Part shown: positions 9,847-17,561 of the stretch, in pieces
How the letters are laid out: every line of letters begins with the position of its first letter
Position numbering within the stretch: the first letter of the stretch is position 1
Source: Mycobacterium kiyosense
Lineage (GTDB): Bacteria; Actinomycetota; Actinomycetes; Mycobacteriales; Mycobacteriaceae
Reading direction: 5' to 3'
DNA: 64,000 bases
Assembly: GCA_021654635.1 (NCBI GenBank)
Contig: AP025179.1
Span: forward strand, 2,108,001 to 2,172,000
The notes under the pieces: model-generated
Told to the model about the DNA's origin: nothing
Seen by the model: the letters and a program-made list of their open reading frames with translations, nothing else
Database searches by the model: none
Made by a program: the position numbers and the translations under genes

Positions 9847-9924
9847 ATGCCGCGTTCGCACGTGTCGCTGGTGCTGGCCGCTCTGGTGGTTCTGGTGATC
9901 GTCGCTTGGCTGCTCACCCACTGA
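9847..9924 (+). CDS. Putative 25-residue membrane micropeptide
   Basis: A tiny ORF starting ATG seven bases after the stop of the preceding small membrane protein. It encodes 25 residues: four to five polar residues (MPRSH), an uninterrupted hydrophobic stretch of 17-18 residues, then Leu-Thr-His. The composition is that of a single-span membrane peptide. No ribosome-binding site is evident, so it would rely on coupling to the upstream gene. It could also be chance hydrophobic sequence in GC-rich DNA. Confidence 0.35.
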   Translation: MPRSHVSLVLAALVVLVIVAWLLTH

Positions 9925-9959
9925 TCAGCCCGTCGAATTGCCAGTCCGCTGAACTCTGT

Positions 9960-9965
9960 TACGCT
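9960..9965 (+). promoter_or_regulatory. -10 element for leaderless subI leader ORF
   Basis: TACGCT matches the mycobacterial TANNNT -10 box and ends seven bases before the ATG at 9973, the spacing expected if transcription starts at that A. This predicts a leaderless mRNA beginning with the Cys-rich short ORF. Confidence 0.6.
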
Positions 9966-9972
9966 TCGCGAC

Positions 9973-10074
9973 ATGCACGCAGCAACCGAGGTTTTGCAGC
10001 GCGACGTCGTCGCGCCCGGTTGCCACCCTGCGGCCGTGGTCTGCGCCGCGGCCGGCGTGCGCTGTTGTCGCTGA
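9973..10074 (+). CDS. Cys-rich leaderless leader peptide upstream of subI
   Basis: A 33-codon ORF whose product ends Val-Arg-Cys-Cys-Arg-stop, with two further Cys codons (positions 17 and 24). A -10 box seven bases upstream of the ATG predicts leaderless transcription. Polycysteine-encoding leaderless short ORFs ahead of sulfur-assimilation operons are established in mycobacteria as cysteine-responsive attenuators: when Cys-tRNA is scarce the ribosome stalls on the Cys codons, and expression of the following operon rises. The sulfate transporter operon starts 130 bp downstream. The assignment rests on the Cys codons next to the stop, the promoter spacing and the context. Confidence 0.72.
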   Translation: MHAATEVLQRDVVAPGCHPAAVVCAAAGVRCCR

Positions 10075-10203
10075 CTCCCTAACCCCGTGCGCGGTTGGTG
10101 TGGAGTCGGTGAATCGTATCGATTCTGATTGATCGCCCATCCGCAGCTACGGGACAGATGAACCCATTGAATAAGTCCCGCACCGGAAGGCTGATGACCG
10201 TAG

Positions 10204-11238
10204 ATGTTGGAGTACAGGGGTGCACCGCGCTGGCAAGCGCTGGTGGCGCTCGTCTTGACGATCGGGACGGTGGCGGCCTGCCGCGGGGGTCCCAGCGACG
10301 TCGTCGGCGGCGGGGGCCTGGCTAACGCGAAAACCAGCGTGACGCTGGTTGCGTATTCGGTCGCCGAACCCGGTTGGGCCAAGGTGGGTCCGGCGTTCAA
10401 CGCCTCCGAGGAAGGCAAGGGGGTGCAGGTGATCGCCACCTACGGCGCCTCGGGTGACCAGTCACGCGGCGTCGCCGAGGGCAAGCCGGCCGACCTGGTC
10501 AACTTTTCGGTGGAGCCCGACATCACCCGGCTGATCAAGTCCGGCAAGGTCGCCAAGGATTGGAATACCGACGCCACCAAAGGCATTCCGTTCGGATCGG
10601 TGGTGACGCTGGTGGTGCGCAAGGGCAACCCGAAGAACATCAGGGACTGGGACGACTTACTGCGGCCCGGAATCGAAGTGATCACCCCGAGCCCGCTGAG
10701 CTCCGGATCGGCCAAATGGAACCTGTTGGCCCCCTACGCGGTCAAGAGCGAAGGCGGCCACAACAGCCAGGCGGGCATCGAGTTTGTCAGCCGATTGGTG
10801 AGGGAACACGTGAAACTGCGTCCGGGCTCGGGCCGTGAAGCCACGGACGTCTTCGTTCAAGGCAGTGGAGATGTGCTGATCAGCTACGAGAACGAGGCCA
10901 TCGCCGCCGAACGCGCGGGCAAGCCGGTCGAGCACGTCACCCCGCCGCAGACATTCAAGATCGAGAACCCCATGGCGGTGATCACCACCAGCCCGCACTT
11001 GGCCGCGGCAAACGCCTTCAAGAACTTCCAGTACACCGCAGCGGCGCAGAAGCTGTGGGCACAGGCCGGGTTCCGGCCGGTCGACCCCTCGGTTGCCGCC
11101 GCGTTCCGCGACCAGTTCCCGTTGCCGGCGAAACTGTGGACCATCGCCGACCTCGGCGGCTGGGACGTCGTCGATCCGCAACTGTTCGACAAGAACGCCG
11201 GCAGCATCACCAAGATCTATACGCAGGCCACCGGATGA
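10204..11238 (+). CDS. subI: Sulfate-binding lipoprotein SubI
   Basis: A 344-residue periplasmic sulfate-binding protein of an ABC importer. The N-terminus has a signal peptide with a lipobox (Val-Ala-Ala-Cys at about residues 23-26), so the mature protein is anchored by its lipidated Cys. The mature part carries the family's TLVAYSVAEPGWAKV start and the FVQGSGDVLISYENEA and SGSAKWN regions that shape the anion pocket. It is the first gene of subI-cysT-cysW-cysA1, with its stop overlapping cysT by four bases. Control is likely by the upstream Cys-codon leader ORF. Confidence 0.93.
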   Translation: MLEYRGAPRWQALVALVLTIGTVAACRGGPSDVVGGGGLANAKTSVTLVAYSVAEPGWAKVGPAFNASEEGKGVQVIATYGASGDQSRGVAEGKPADLVNFSVEPDITRLIKSGKVAKDWNTDATKGIPFGSVVTLVVRKGNPKNIRDWDDLLRPGIEVITPSPLSSGSAKWNLLAPYAVKSEGGHNSQAGIEFVSRLVREHVKLRPGSGREATDVFVQGSGDVLISYENEAIAAERAGKPVEHVTPPQTFKIENPMAVITTSPHLAAANAFKNFQYTAAAQKLWAQAGFRPVDPSVAAAFRDQFPLPAKLWTIADLGGWDVVDPQLFDKNAGSITKIYTQATG

Positions 11239-12122
11239 CCGTGACGATAACCCCAGATCCGGAGGCGATCCGCCCCGAAATCGACCAGCCCGGCGGCGAC
11301 GCCCCCGGCGTGGTCGCGGTTGCCCGCGGGCGGGCCGGCACCACCTCACTGCGCGTCGGCGTGGCGACCGTGTGGCTGTCGGTGATCGTGCTGCTGCCGC
11401 TGGCGGCCATCCTGTGGCAGGCGGTCGGCGGCGGCTGGGACGCCTTCCGGCTGGCGGTCACCTCGAACGCGGCGATCGAGTCGTTTCGGGTGACGCTCAC
11501 CATTTCGGCCGGGGTGACGCTGCTGAATACGTTGTTCGGCCTGCTGATCGCCTGGGTACTGGTGCGCGACAACTTCTTCGGCAAGCGCCTGGTGGACGCC
11601 GTGATCGACCTGCCGTTCGCGCTGCCGACCATCGTCGCCAGCCTGGTGATGCTGGCGCTGTACGGGAACCACAGCCCGGTGGGACTGCACCTGCAACACA
11701 CCGAGTGGGGTGTCGGGGTCGCGCTGGCGTTCGTCACCCTGCCGTTCGTGGTGCGCGCCGTGCAGCCGGTGCTGCTCGAGGTCGACCGGGAAGCCGAGGA
11801 AGCGGCGGCGTCGCTGGGCGCCAACGGTCCCAAGATCTTCGTCTCCATCGTGCTGCCGTCGTTGCTGCCCGCGTTGTTGTCCGGTGCGGGCCTGGCGTTT
11901 TCGCGGGCGATCGGCGAGTTCGGGTCGGTGGTTCTGATCGGCGGTGCGGTGCCGGGCAAGACCGAGGTCTCCTCGCAGTGGATCCGGACCTTGATCGAGA
12001 ACGACGACCGCACCGGTGCTGCCGCGATATCCATTGTGCTGCTGTCTATTTCGTTCGTCGTACTGCTGCTCCTGCGCGTCGTCGGGGGGCGGGCGGCCAA
12101 ACGCGAGGAGTTGGGACATTGA
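11235..12122 (+). CDS. cysT: Sulfate ABC transporter permease CysT
   Basis: A 295-residue inner-membrane permease with about six transmembrane segments. The ABC permease coupling motif lies in the cytoplasmic loop EAAASLGANGPKIFVSIVLP, which contacts the CysA ATPase. The ATG at 11235 overlaps the subI stop (ATGA) and fixes the start. The protein pairs with CysW to form the membrane channel for sulfate and thiosulfate. A polar N-terminal extension of about 40 residues precedes the first membrane span. Confidence 0.93.
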   Translation: MTVTITPDPEAIRPEIDQPGGDAPGVVAVARGRAGTTSLRVGVATVWLSVIVLLPLAAILWQAVGGGWDAFRLAVTSNAAIESFRVTLTISAGVTLLNTLFGLLIAWVLVRDNFFGKRLVDAVIDLPFALPTIVASLVMLALYGNHSPVGLHLQHTEWGVGVALAFVTLPFVVRAVQPVLLEVDREAEEAAASLGANGPKIFVSIVLPSLLPALLSGAGLAFSRAIGEFGSVVLIGGAVPGKTEVSSQWIRTLIENDDRTGAAAISIVLLSISFVVLLLLRVVGGRAAKREELGH

Positions 12123-12958
12123 CCGCCGCGACTTCCCCGACCGCCGCGACTTCCTCGCGTCCGGTCCGCTACCTGCTGCGCTACACCGCGCTGGCGTATA
12201 TCGCTGTGCTGCTGATCATTCCGGTGATGCTCATCCTGTGGCGCACCTTCCGGCCCGGGTTGGGGCAGTTCTACGACTGGATCAGCACACCGGCCGCGGT
12301 CGCTGCGCTGAACCTCTCCCTGCTGGTGGTGGCCATCGTGGTCCCGCTGAACGTGGTGTTCGGCATTCCGACGGCTTTGGTGTTGGCGCGCAACCGGTTT
12401 CGTGGCAAAGGCATTCTGCAGGCGGTCATCGACCTGCCGTTCGCCGTGTCGCCGGTGATTGTGGGTGTCTCGCTGATCGTGCTGTGGGGGGCCGGCGGTG
12501 CGCTGGGGTTCGTGGAGCGAGACTTCGGGTTCAAGATCATCTTCGGGCTGCCGGGCATCGTGCTGGCCAGCATCTTCGTCACGCTGCCGTTCGTCGTGCG
12601 CGAGGTGGAACCGGTGCTGCACGAACTGGGAACCGATCAGGAGCAGGCCGCCGCGACCCTGGGTTCTGGTTGGTGGCAGACATTCTGGCGGATCACGCTG
12701 CCGTCCATCCGGTGGGGCCTGACCTACGGCATCGTGCTGACCATCGCCCGAACCCTCGGTGAGTACGGCGCGGTCATCATGGTGTCGTCCAACCTGCCCG
12801 GCGAGTCGCAGACACTGACACTGCTGGTGTCGGACCGCTACAACCGCGGGGCAGAGTACGGCGCCTACGCGCTGTCGACGTTGTTGATGGCCGTCGCCGT
12901 TTTGGTGCTGGTCGTCCAGGTGGTGCTGGATGTACGCCGGGCACGGGTAAGTAAGTAA
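12119..12958 (+). CDS. cysW: Sulfate ABC transporter permease CysW
   Basis: A 279-residue second permease subunit with about six membrane spans and the coupling loop QAAATLGSGWWQTFWRITLP. The most likely start is TTG at 12119, which overlaps the cysT stop as TTGA and sits nine bases after GAGGAG; the mycobacterial protein begins at about this point. With CysT it forms the sulfate channel energised by CysA1. Confidence 0.92.
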   Translation: MTAATSPTAATSSRPVRYLLRYTALAYIAVLLIIPVMLILWRTFRPGLGQFYDWISTPAAVAALNLSLLVVAIVVPLNVVFGIPTALVLARNRFRGKGILQAVIDLPFAVSPVIVGVSLIVLWGAGGALGFVERDFGFKIIFGLPGIVLASIFVTLPFVVREVEPVLHELGTDQEQAAATLGSGWWQTFWRITLPSIRWGLTYGIVLTIARTLGEYGAVIMVSSNLPGESQTLTLLVSDRYNRGAEYGAYALSTLLMAVAVLVLVVQVVLDVRRARVSK

Positions 12959-12979
12959 GCCGGACAAGGAGATTCGACG

Positions 12980-14068
12980 ATGACCGATACCGCAGCCGCC
13001 CCGCGTGAGCACGCGATCGTGGTGCAGGACGCTTTCAAGCAGTACGGCGATTTCGTGGCGCTGGATCACGTGGACTTCGTGGTGCCCACCGGCTCGTTGA
13101 CGGCGTTGCTGGGGCCCAGCGGGTCGGGCAAGTCGACGCTGCTGCGTACCATCGCCGGTCTCGACCAACCTGATTCGGGAACGGTCACCATCAAGGGGCG
13201 CGACGTCACCCGGGTGCCGACCCAACGTCGTGGGATCGGATTCGTGTTCCAGCACTATGCGGCGTTCAAGCATCTGACCGTGCGCAACAACGTGGCTTAC
13301 GGGTTGAAGATCCGTAAGCGGCCCAAGGCCGAGATCAAGGAGAAGGTAGACCATCTGCTGGAGGTGGTGGGGCTGAGCGGATTCCAGAACCGCTACCCCA
13401 ACCAGCTCTCCGGCGGGCAGCGGCAGCGTATGGCGCTGGCCCGGGCGCTGGCCGTCGACCCGCAGGTGCTGCTGCTCGACGAACCGTTCGGCGCCCTGGA
13501 CGCCAAGGTCCGCGAAGACCTGCGGTCCTGGCTGCGTCGCCTGCACGACGAGGTCCATGTCACCACCGTGCTGGTCACCCACGATCAGGCCGAGGCGCTG
13601 GACGTGGCCGACCGGATCGCCGTGCTGAACAAGGGCCGCATCGAGCAGGTCGGTTCCCCGACGGAGGTCTACGACGCGCCCGCGAACGCGTTCGTGATGT
13701 CCTTCCTGGGCGCGGTGTCCGTGCTGAACGGTGCTCTGGTCCGTCCGCACGACATTCGGGTGGGCCGCAACCCCGACATGGCGGTCGCCGGCGGTGACGG
13801 CACGGCGGAGTCGATCGGCGTCGTGCGCGCCACCGTCGACCGGGTAGTGACGCTCGGATTCGAGGTCCGGGTCGAACTGACCAGCGCGGTCAGCGGAGGC
13901 CCGTTCACCGCACAGATCACCCGAGGTGACGCCGAGGCTCTGGCGCTGAAGGAGGGCGACACCGTCTACGTGCGCGCAACCCGGGTGCCGCCGATTGTCG
14001 ACCCGGGCGACGTGTCGTTAAACGGTGCGGCAAACGACGAGGACGAGCCCACGCTCACATCGGCCTGA
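12980..14068 (+). CDS. cysA1: Sulfate ABC transporter ATPase CysA1
   Basis: A 362-residue ATP-binding subunit. Walker A is GPSGSGKST, the Q-loop is FVFQHYA, the ABC signature is [14 protein letters not shown], Walker B is [11 protein letters not shown], and a switch His lies in VTHDQAEA. The C-terminal 110 residues form the TOBE-type regulatory domain found in CysA and MalK. A good AAGGAG precedes the ATG. Last gene of the sulfate importer operon; cytoplasmic face of the membrane. Confidence 0.94.
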   Translation: MTDTAAAPREHAIVVQDAFKQYGDFVALDHVDFVVPTGSLTALLGPSGSGKSTLLRTIAGLDQPDSGTVTIKGRDVTRVPTQRRGIGFVFQHYAAFKHLTVRNNVAYGLKIRKRPKAEIKEKVDHLLEVVGLSGFQNRYPNQLSGGQRQRMALARALAVDPQVLLLDEPFGALDAKVREDLRSWLRRLHDEVHVTTVLVTHDQAEALDVADRIAVLNKGRIEQVGSPTEVYDAPANAFVMSFLGAVSVLNGALVRPHDIRVGRNPDMAVAGGDGTAESIGVVRATVDRVVTLGFEVRVELTSAVSGGPFTAQITRGDAEALALKEGDTVYVRATRVPPIVDPGDVSLNGAANDEDEPTLTSA

Positions 14069-14081
14069 GCCGACGCCCGGG

Positions 14082-14795
14082 TCAGGCCGCGATGCGTTGC
14101 GCCGCAGCTTGATCGAAGCGGTCCAGCACCGTCGCGGCCACCAGGCGGTGCGCGCCCAGCGGCGCGGCCATCGCCGCCCCGGCGCCGCGCGCGAACCGCT
14201 CGACCCGGTCCGGGATGCGGCCCGGCGCCAGGAACCACGGCGCGATGACCACCCGGCCGGCGCCCTGGCTGCGCAACTCATCGACCGCTTCGTCCAGCGA
14301 CGGTTCGGTGTGCGTGGCGAACGCCGTTGCCACTGCGGCCCAACGGGTTCCGGCTGCCAGCCTGGGGGCCACCGCGGCTGTACGCGCATTCGCGACCGGG
14401 TTCGACGAACCGATCGCCACCACCAGCACGCCGACGCTGTCGTCGAGCCGCGACACCCCCAGTTCGACGACCCGGTGCCGCAGCACCGACACCAGCCGGT
14501 CGTCCTCGCCCAACACGCCGGCCTGCCGGACCAGGTCGCCGACACCGCACGCTGCGATCTGGCCCGGAATGTCCACGCGTGCGTGGTAGGCGTCGGCCAG
14601 TAGCAGCGGCGTCACAATCGCCGCACCGGCACACGAGTCCAGCACCTCGCCCAGGCCCGGAGAGTTGTGCTCGCAGAACGCAACCCGCACGTCGAGGCCG
14701 GGGCGCAGCCGGGCCACCCGGGCCGCGACGGCGCGGGCGTTGGCCGCCGACCGCGGGTCGGCGCTGCCGTGCGCGGTCAATATGAGAGGGGTCAC
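14082..14795 (-). CDS. che1: Sirohydrochlorin ferrochelatase-like protein
   Basis: A 237-residue CbiX/SirB-family chelatase with two tandem half-domains. The first His motif is in TAHGS at the N-terminus, and further His residues lie in the DAYHARVDIP stretch. It probably inserts iron into sirohydrochlorin to make siroheme, the cofactor of the SirA reductase encoded two genes upstream in the same operon. The GTG at 14795 overlaps the cysH stop (GTGA) and is preferred over an ATG six codons earlier (14813) inside cysH. Confidence 0.87.
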   Translation of the reverse strand: MTPLILTAHGSADPRSAANARAVAARVARLRPGLDVRVAFCEHNSPGLGEVLDSCAGAAIVTPLLLADAYHARVDIPGQIAACGVGDLVRQAGVLGEDDRLVSVLRHRVVELGVSRLDDSVGVLVVAIGSSNPVANARTAAVAPRLAAGTRWAAVATAFATHTEPSLDEAVDELRSQGAGRVVIAPWFLAPGRIPDRVERFARGAGAAMAAPLGAHRLVAATVLDRFDQAAAQRIAA

Positions 14796-15532
14796 GACGC
14801 GTGCAGCCCGCATTCGGTCTTGGCCTGCCCCTGCCAGCGCCCGCTGCGCGGATCGGCGCCTTCGATCGGCTTGGCCGTGCACGGGGCGCAACCGATTGAC
14901 GGATATCCTTCGTAGACAAGGGGATTGACCAACACATCGTGCTTGTCGATGTAGTCCTGCATGTCCTGGTCTGACCAGGCGGCCAGCGGGTTGATCTTCA
15001 CCAGCTTGAACGCCTCGTCGAAGCTGATCAGCGGGGCATTGGCACGGGTCGGCGCCTCGACCCGGCGGATGCCGGTCACCCACGCGGAATACCCGCGCAA
15101 CGCCTTGCCCAGCGGAACGACCTTGCGCAGCCGGCAGCACTCGCCGGGGTCCCGGCTGAACAGGTCCTTGCCCAGCAGCTTGTCCTGCTCTGCCACCGAG
15201 TGCTCCGGGGTGACATTGACCACCCGGATGTCGTAGACGGATTCGATCGCGTCGCGGGTGCCGATGGTCTCCACGAAGTGATAGCCGGTGTCCAGGAACA
15301 TCACCGGAACACCCGGGCGCACCTTGGCGGCCAGATCCACCAGCACCGCGTCCTGCATGTTGGAGGCCACCACGTAGTTGCACGTCGCCCAGCCGCGCGG
15401 TCCGTTGATGTTGCCGAAGTGCTGCTCGGTCCACCGCAACAGCTCCATGGCGTCGGCACCGTCGAGTTCGGCAGCGCCGCGGGCCGCCAGCTCGCGCAGT
15501 TGGTCCTCGTTCAGTTTGGGCGCCTCGCTCAT
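14792..15532 (-). CDS. cysH: APS reductase (CysH)
   Basis: A 246-residue adenylylsulfate reductase. The Cys pairs that bind a 4Fe-4S cluster are present (ECCRLRK near residue 140 and CAPC near 223), which distinguishes the bacterial APS-type enzyme from PAPS reductases. The C-terminal catalytic ECGLH motif is also intact. It reduces adenylylsulfate to sulfite with thioredoxin. The ATG at 15532 overlaps the sirA stop (ATGA), and its own stop overlaps che1, giving a tightly coupled sirA-cysH-che1 operon. Confidence 0.93.
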   Translation of the reverse strand: MSEAPKLNEDQLRELAARGAAELDGADAMELLRWTEQHFGNINGPRGWATCNYVVASNMQDAVLVDLAAKVRPGVPVMFLDTGYHFVETIGTRDAIESVYDIRVVNVTPEHSVAEQDKLLGKDLFSRDPGECCRLRKVVPLGKALRGYSAWVTGIRRVEAPTRANAPLISFDEAFKLVKINPLAAWSDQDMQDYIDKHDVLVNPLVYEGYPSIGCAPCTAKPIEGADPRSGRWQGQAKTECGLHAS

Positions 15533-17199
15533 CGCAAGTCGTCCTCCTCCGCGCGGATGGCCCACTGCGCGAAGCGTTCACCGTCGTTGCGGTGTTTGAG
15601 GAAGTTGCGGGTCACCCGGTCGATGTAATCGCCCAGCTCTTCGCTGGTGACCTTGTGCTGGCGCAGTTTGCGCCCGAAGCCGCTGTCCAGGCCGAGGCCG
15701 CCGCCGAGGTGAACCTGGAAGCCTTCGACCGAGCCGCCGTTGCCGTCGTCGACCATCTGGCCCTTGAACCCGATGTCGGCGATCTGGATGCGGGCGCACG
15801 AGTTGGGGCAGCCGTTGATGTTGACCGTGATCGGCACGTCGAGTTCGCCGTTGATGTCCTCCAGCCGGGCTTCCAGCTCGGGCGCCAAAGACTGTGCCCG
15901 CACCCGTGTTTCGGCGAATGACAGTTTGCAGAATTCGATTCCGCTGCACGCCATCAGGTTTCGGCGCCAGCGCGACGGCTTCGATTGCAGGCCCAGGCTT
16001 TCCAGTCCAGCGACCGTCTCGTCGACTTTATCGTCGGGCACGTCGAGCATGACCAGCTTCTGGTAAGGGGTGAGCCGGATCCGGTTGGATCCGGCGTTGT
16101 CGGCCAGGTCCGCGACCGCGCTCAGGATGGTGCCGGAGACCCGTCCGGCGATGGGGGAGACGCCGATGGCGTTGAGCCCGTTCTTGAGTCGCTGCACGCC
16201 CACGTGGTCGATCGGGTGCGCGATCTGGTCGGGCGCCGGGCCGTCGATCAGTGGACGCTTGAGGTACTCGGTCTCCAGGACCTCCCGGAACTTCTGCACG
16301 CCCCAGTCCTTGACCAGGAACTTCAGCCGCGCCTTGGCGCGCAGTCGCCGGTAACCGTAGTCCCGGAAGATCGACGTCACCGCCTCCCACACCTCGGGCA
16401 CCTCGTCCAGCGGAACCCACGCCCCGAGCCGCTGGGCCAGCATCGGGTTGGTGGAGAGCCCGCCGCCGACCCACAGGTCCAGCCCGGGCCCGTGCTCGGG
16501 GTGGTTGACTCCGATGAACGCGATGTCGTTGATCTCGTGGGCGACGTCCTGCAGCCCGGAGATGGCGGTCTTGTACTTGCGCGGCAGGTCGGCGTACTCG
16601 GGCTTGCCGATGTAGCGCTTGACGATCTCGTCGATCGCCCAGGTGGGGTCGAGCACCTCGTCCAGCGATTCACCGGCCAGCGGCGAACCGAGCACCACGC
16701 GGGGGCAGTCGCCGCAGGCCTCGGTGGTCTGCAACCCCACCTCGTCGAGCCGGCGCCAGATCTCCGGGACGTCCTCGACCCGGATCCAGTGGTACTGGAT
16801 GTTCTCCCGGTCGGAGATGTCGGCGGTGTCGCGGGCGAACTCCGTCGAGATCTGGCCCAATACGCGCAACGCGGTCGCCGAGATGGCACCGCCGTCGCAG
16901 CGCACCCGCATCATGAAGTACTTGGCCTCGAGCATGTCCATGTTGTCGTCGCCGGTGAACGAGCCGTCGTAGCCCTGCTCGCGCTGGGTGTACAGGCCCC
17001 ACCAGCGGAAACGGCCGCGCAGGTCGCTCTTGTCGATGCTGTCGAAGCCCTGCTTGGAGTAGATGTTCTCGATGCGCTCGCGGACCTCGAGGGGCGCGCC
17101 GGCTTTCTTCATCTCCTCGTTGGGGTTCAGCGGCTCGCGATTGCCCAGCGCCCACTGTCCCTCATTGCGGGGCGCCTTCGCGGGGCGTGCTGTGGTCAT
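15529..17199 (-). CDS. sirA: Ferredoxin-dependent sulfite reductase SirA
   Basis: A 556-residue siroheme and 4Fe-4S sulfite reductase that converts sulfite to sulfide with electrons from ferredoxin. The cluster/siroheme cysteines are present as CSGIEFC and CPNSC, together with duplicated ferredoxin-like and nitrite/sulfite reductase domains. The ATG at 17199 is preceded by GAAGGAG at ideal spacing. It heads the sirA-cysH-che1 operon. A leaderless Cys-codon ORF 108 bp upstream probably controls it by attenuation. Confidence 0.95.
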   Translation of the reverse strand: MTTARPAKAPRNEGQWALGNREPLNPNEEMKKAGAPLEVRERIENIYSKQGFDSIDKSDLRGRFRWWGLYTQREQGYDGSFTGDDNMDMLEAKYFMMRVRCDGGAISATALRVLGQISTEFARDTADISDRENIQYHWIRVEDVPEIWRRLDEVGLQTTEACGDCPRVVLGSPLAGESLDEVLDPTWAIDEIVKRYIGKPEYADLPRKYKTAISGLQDVAHEINDIAFIGVNHPEHGPGLDLWVGGGLSTNPMLAQRLGAWVPLDEVPEVWEAVTSIFRDYGYRRLRAKARLKFLVKDWGVQKFREVLETEYLKRPLIDGPAPDQIAHPIDHVGVQRLKNGLNAIGVSPIAGRVSGTILSAVADLADNAGSNRIRLTPYQKLVMLDVPDDKVDETVAGLESLGLQSKPSRWRRNLMACSGIEFCKLSFAETRVRAQSLAPELEARLEDINGELDVPITVNINGCPNSCARIQIADIGFKGQMVDDGNGGSVEGFQVHLGGGLGLDSGFGRKLRQHKVTSEELGDYIDRVTRNFLKHRNDGERFAQWAIRAEEDDLR

Positions 17200-17307
17200 A
17201 CGGGGACTCCTTCACGAACGAGACCGGCTGGAATCCGCGCAGCGCACCGTTGCTTCCGGCGGCGCAGATCCGGCAGCCAGGGGTACAGATGGGCTGGGTC
17301 TACGACA

Positions 17308-17400
17308 TCAAGACAGACAGCAGCAGCTGCAAACGCGCTTGAGGTCGATATGCCGTCGCACCACCAGCGCTACCCGCAGGTTCGATTCGGCGACAGTCAC
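17308..17400 (-). CDS. Polycysteine leaderless leader peptide upstream of sirA
   Basis: A 30-codon ORF starting GTG at 17400 and ending Val-Cys-Ser-Cys-Cys-Cys-Leu-Ser-stop, so four of the last seven codons are Cys. A -10-like hexamer (CAGAAT) lies seven bases before the GTG, predicting a leaderless transcript. This is the hallmark of the mycobacterial cysteine-responsive attenuator family. It would stall ribosomes when charged Cys-tRNA is low and so permit expression of sirA, whose ribosome-binding site lies about 100 bp downstream. Confidence 0.8.
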   Translation of the reverse strand: MTVAESNLRVALVVRRHIDLKRVCSCCCLS

Positions 17401-17407
17401 GGGTGCC

Positions 17408-17413
17408 ATTCTG
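17408..17413 (-). promoter_or_regulatory. -10 element for leaderless sirA leader ORF
   Basis: CAGAAT on the minus strand differs by one base from TANAAT and ends seven bases before the GTG of the leader ORF, the spacing of a leaderless start. Confidence 0.55.
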
Positions 17414-17561
17414 CCATGAATCCCGACGTGCCGTGCTACCAGGTCAAATTTCTCATCACAGTGATTAAAACTAGGTCCCAAACCTGAGTGATCAGGCCAA
17501 GAAAACCGGGAACAGCCTGGGAAAACGTCATATACAGGGGCTTCGTGCCAGAATTTCGGGC

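Noticed and set aside
11207..13750. Minus-strand open frame of about 850 codons across cysT, cysW and cysA1
   Set aside because: Low-complexity antisense product; the plus strand holds three well-conserved transporter genes.
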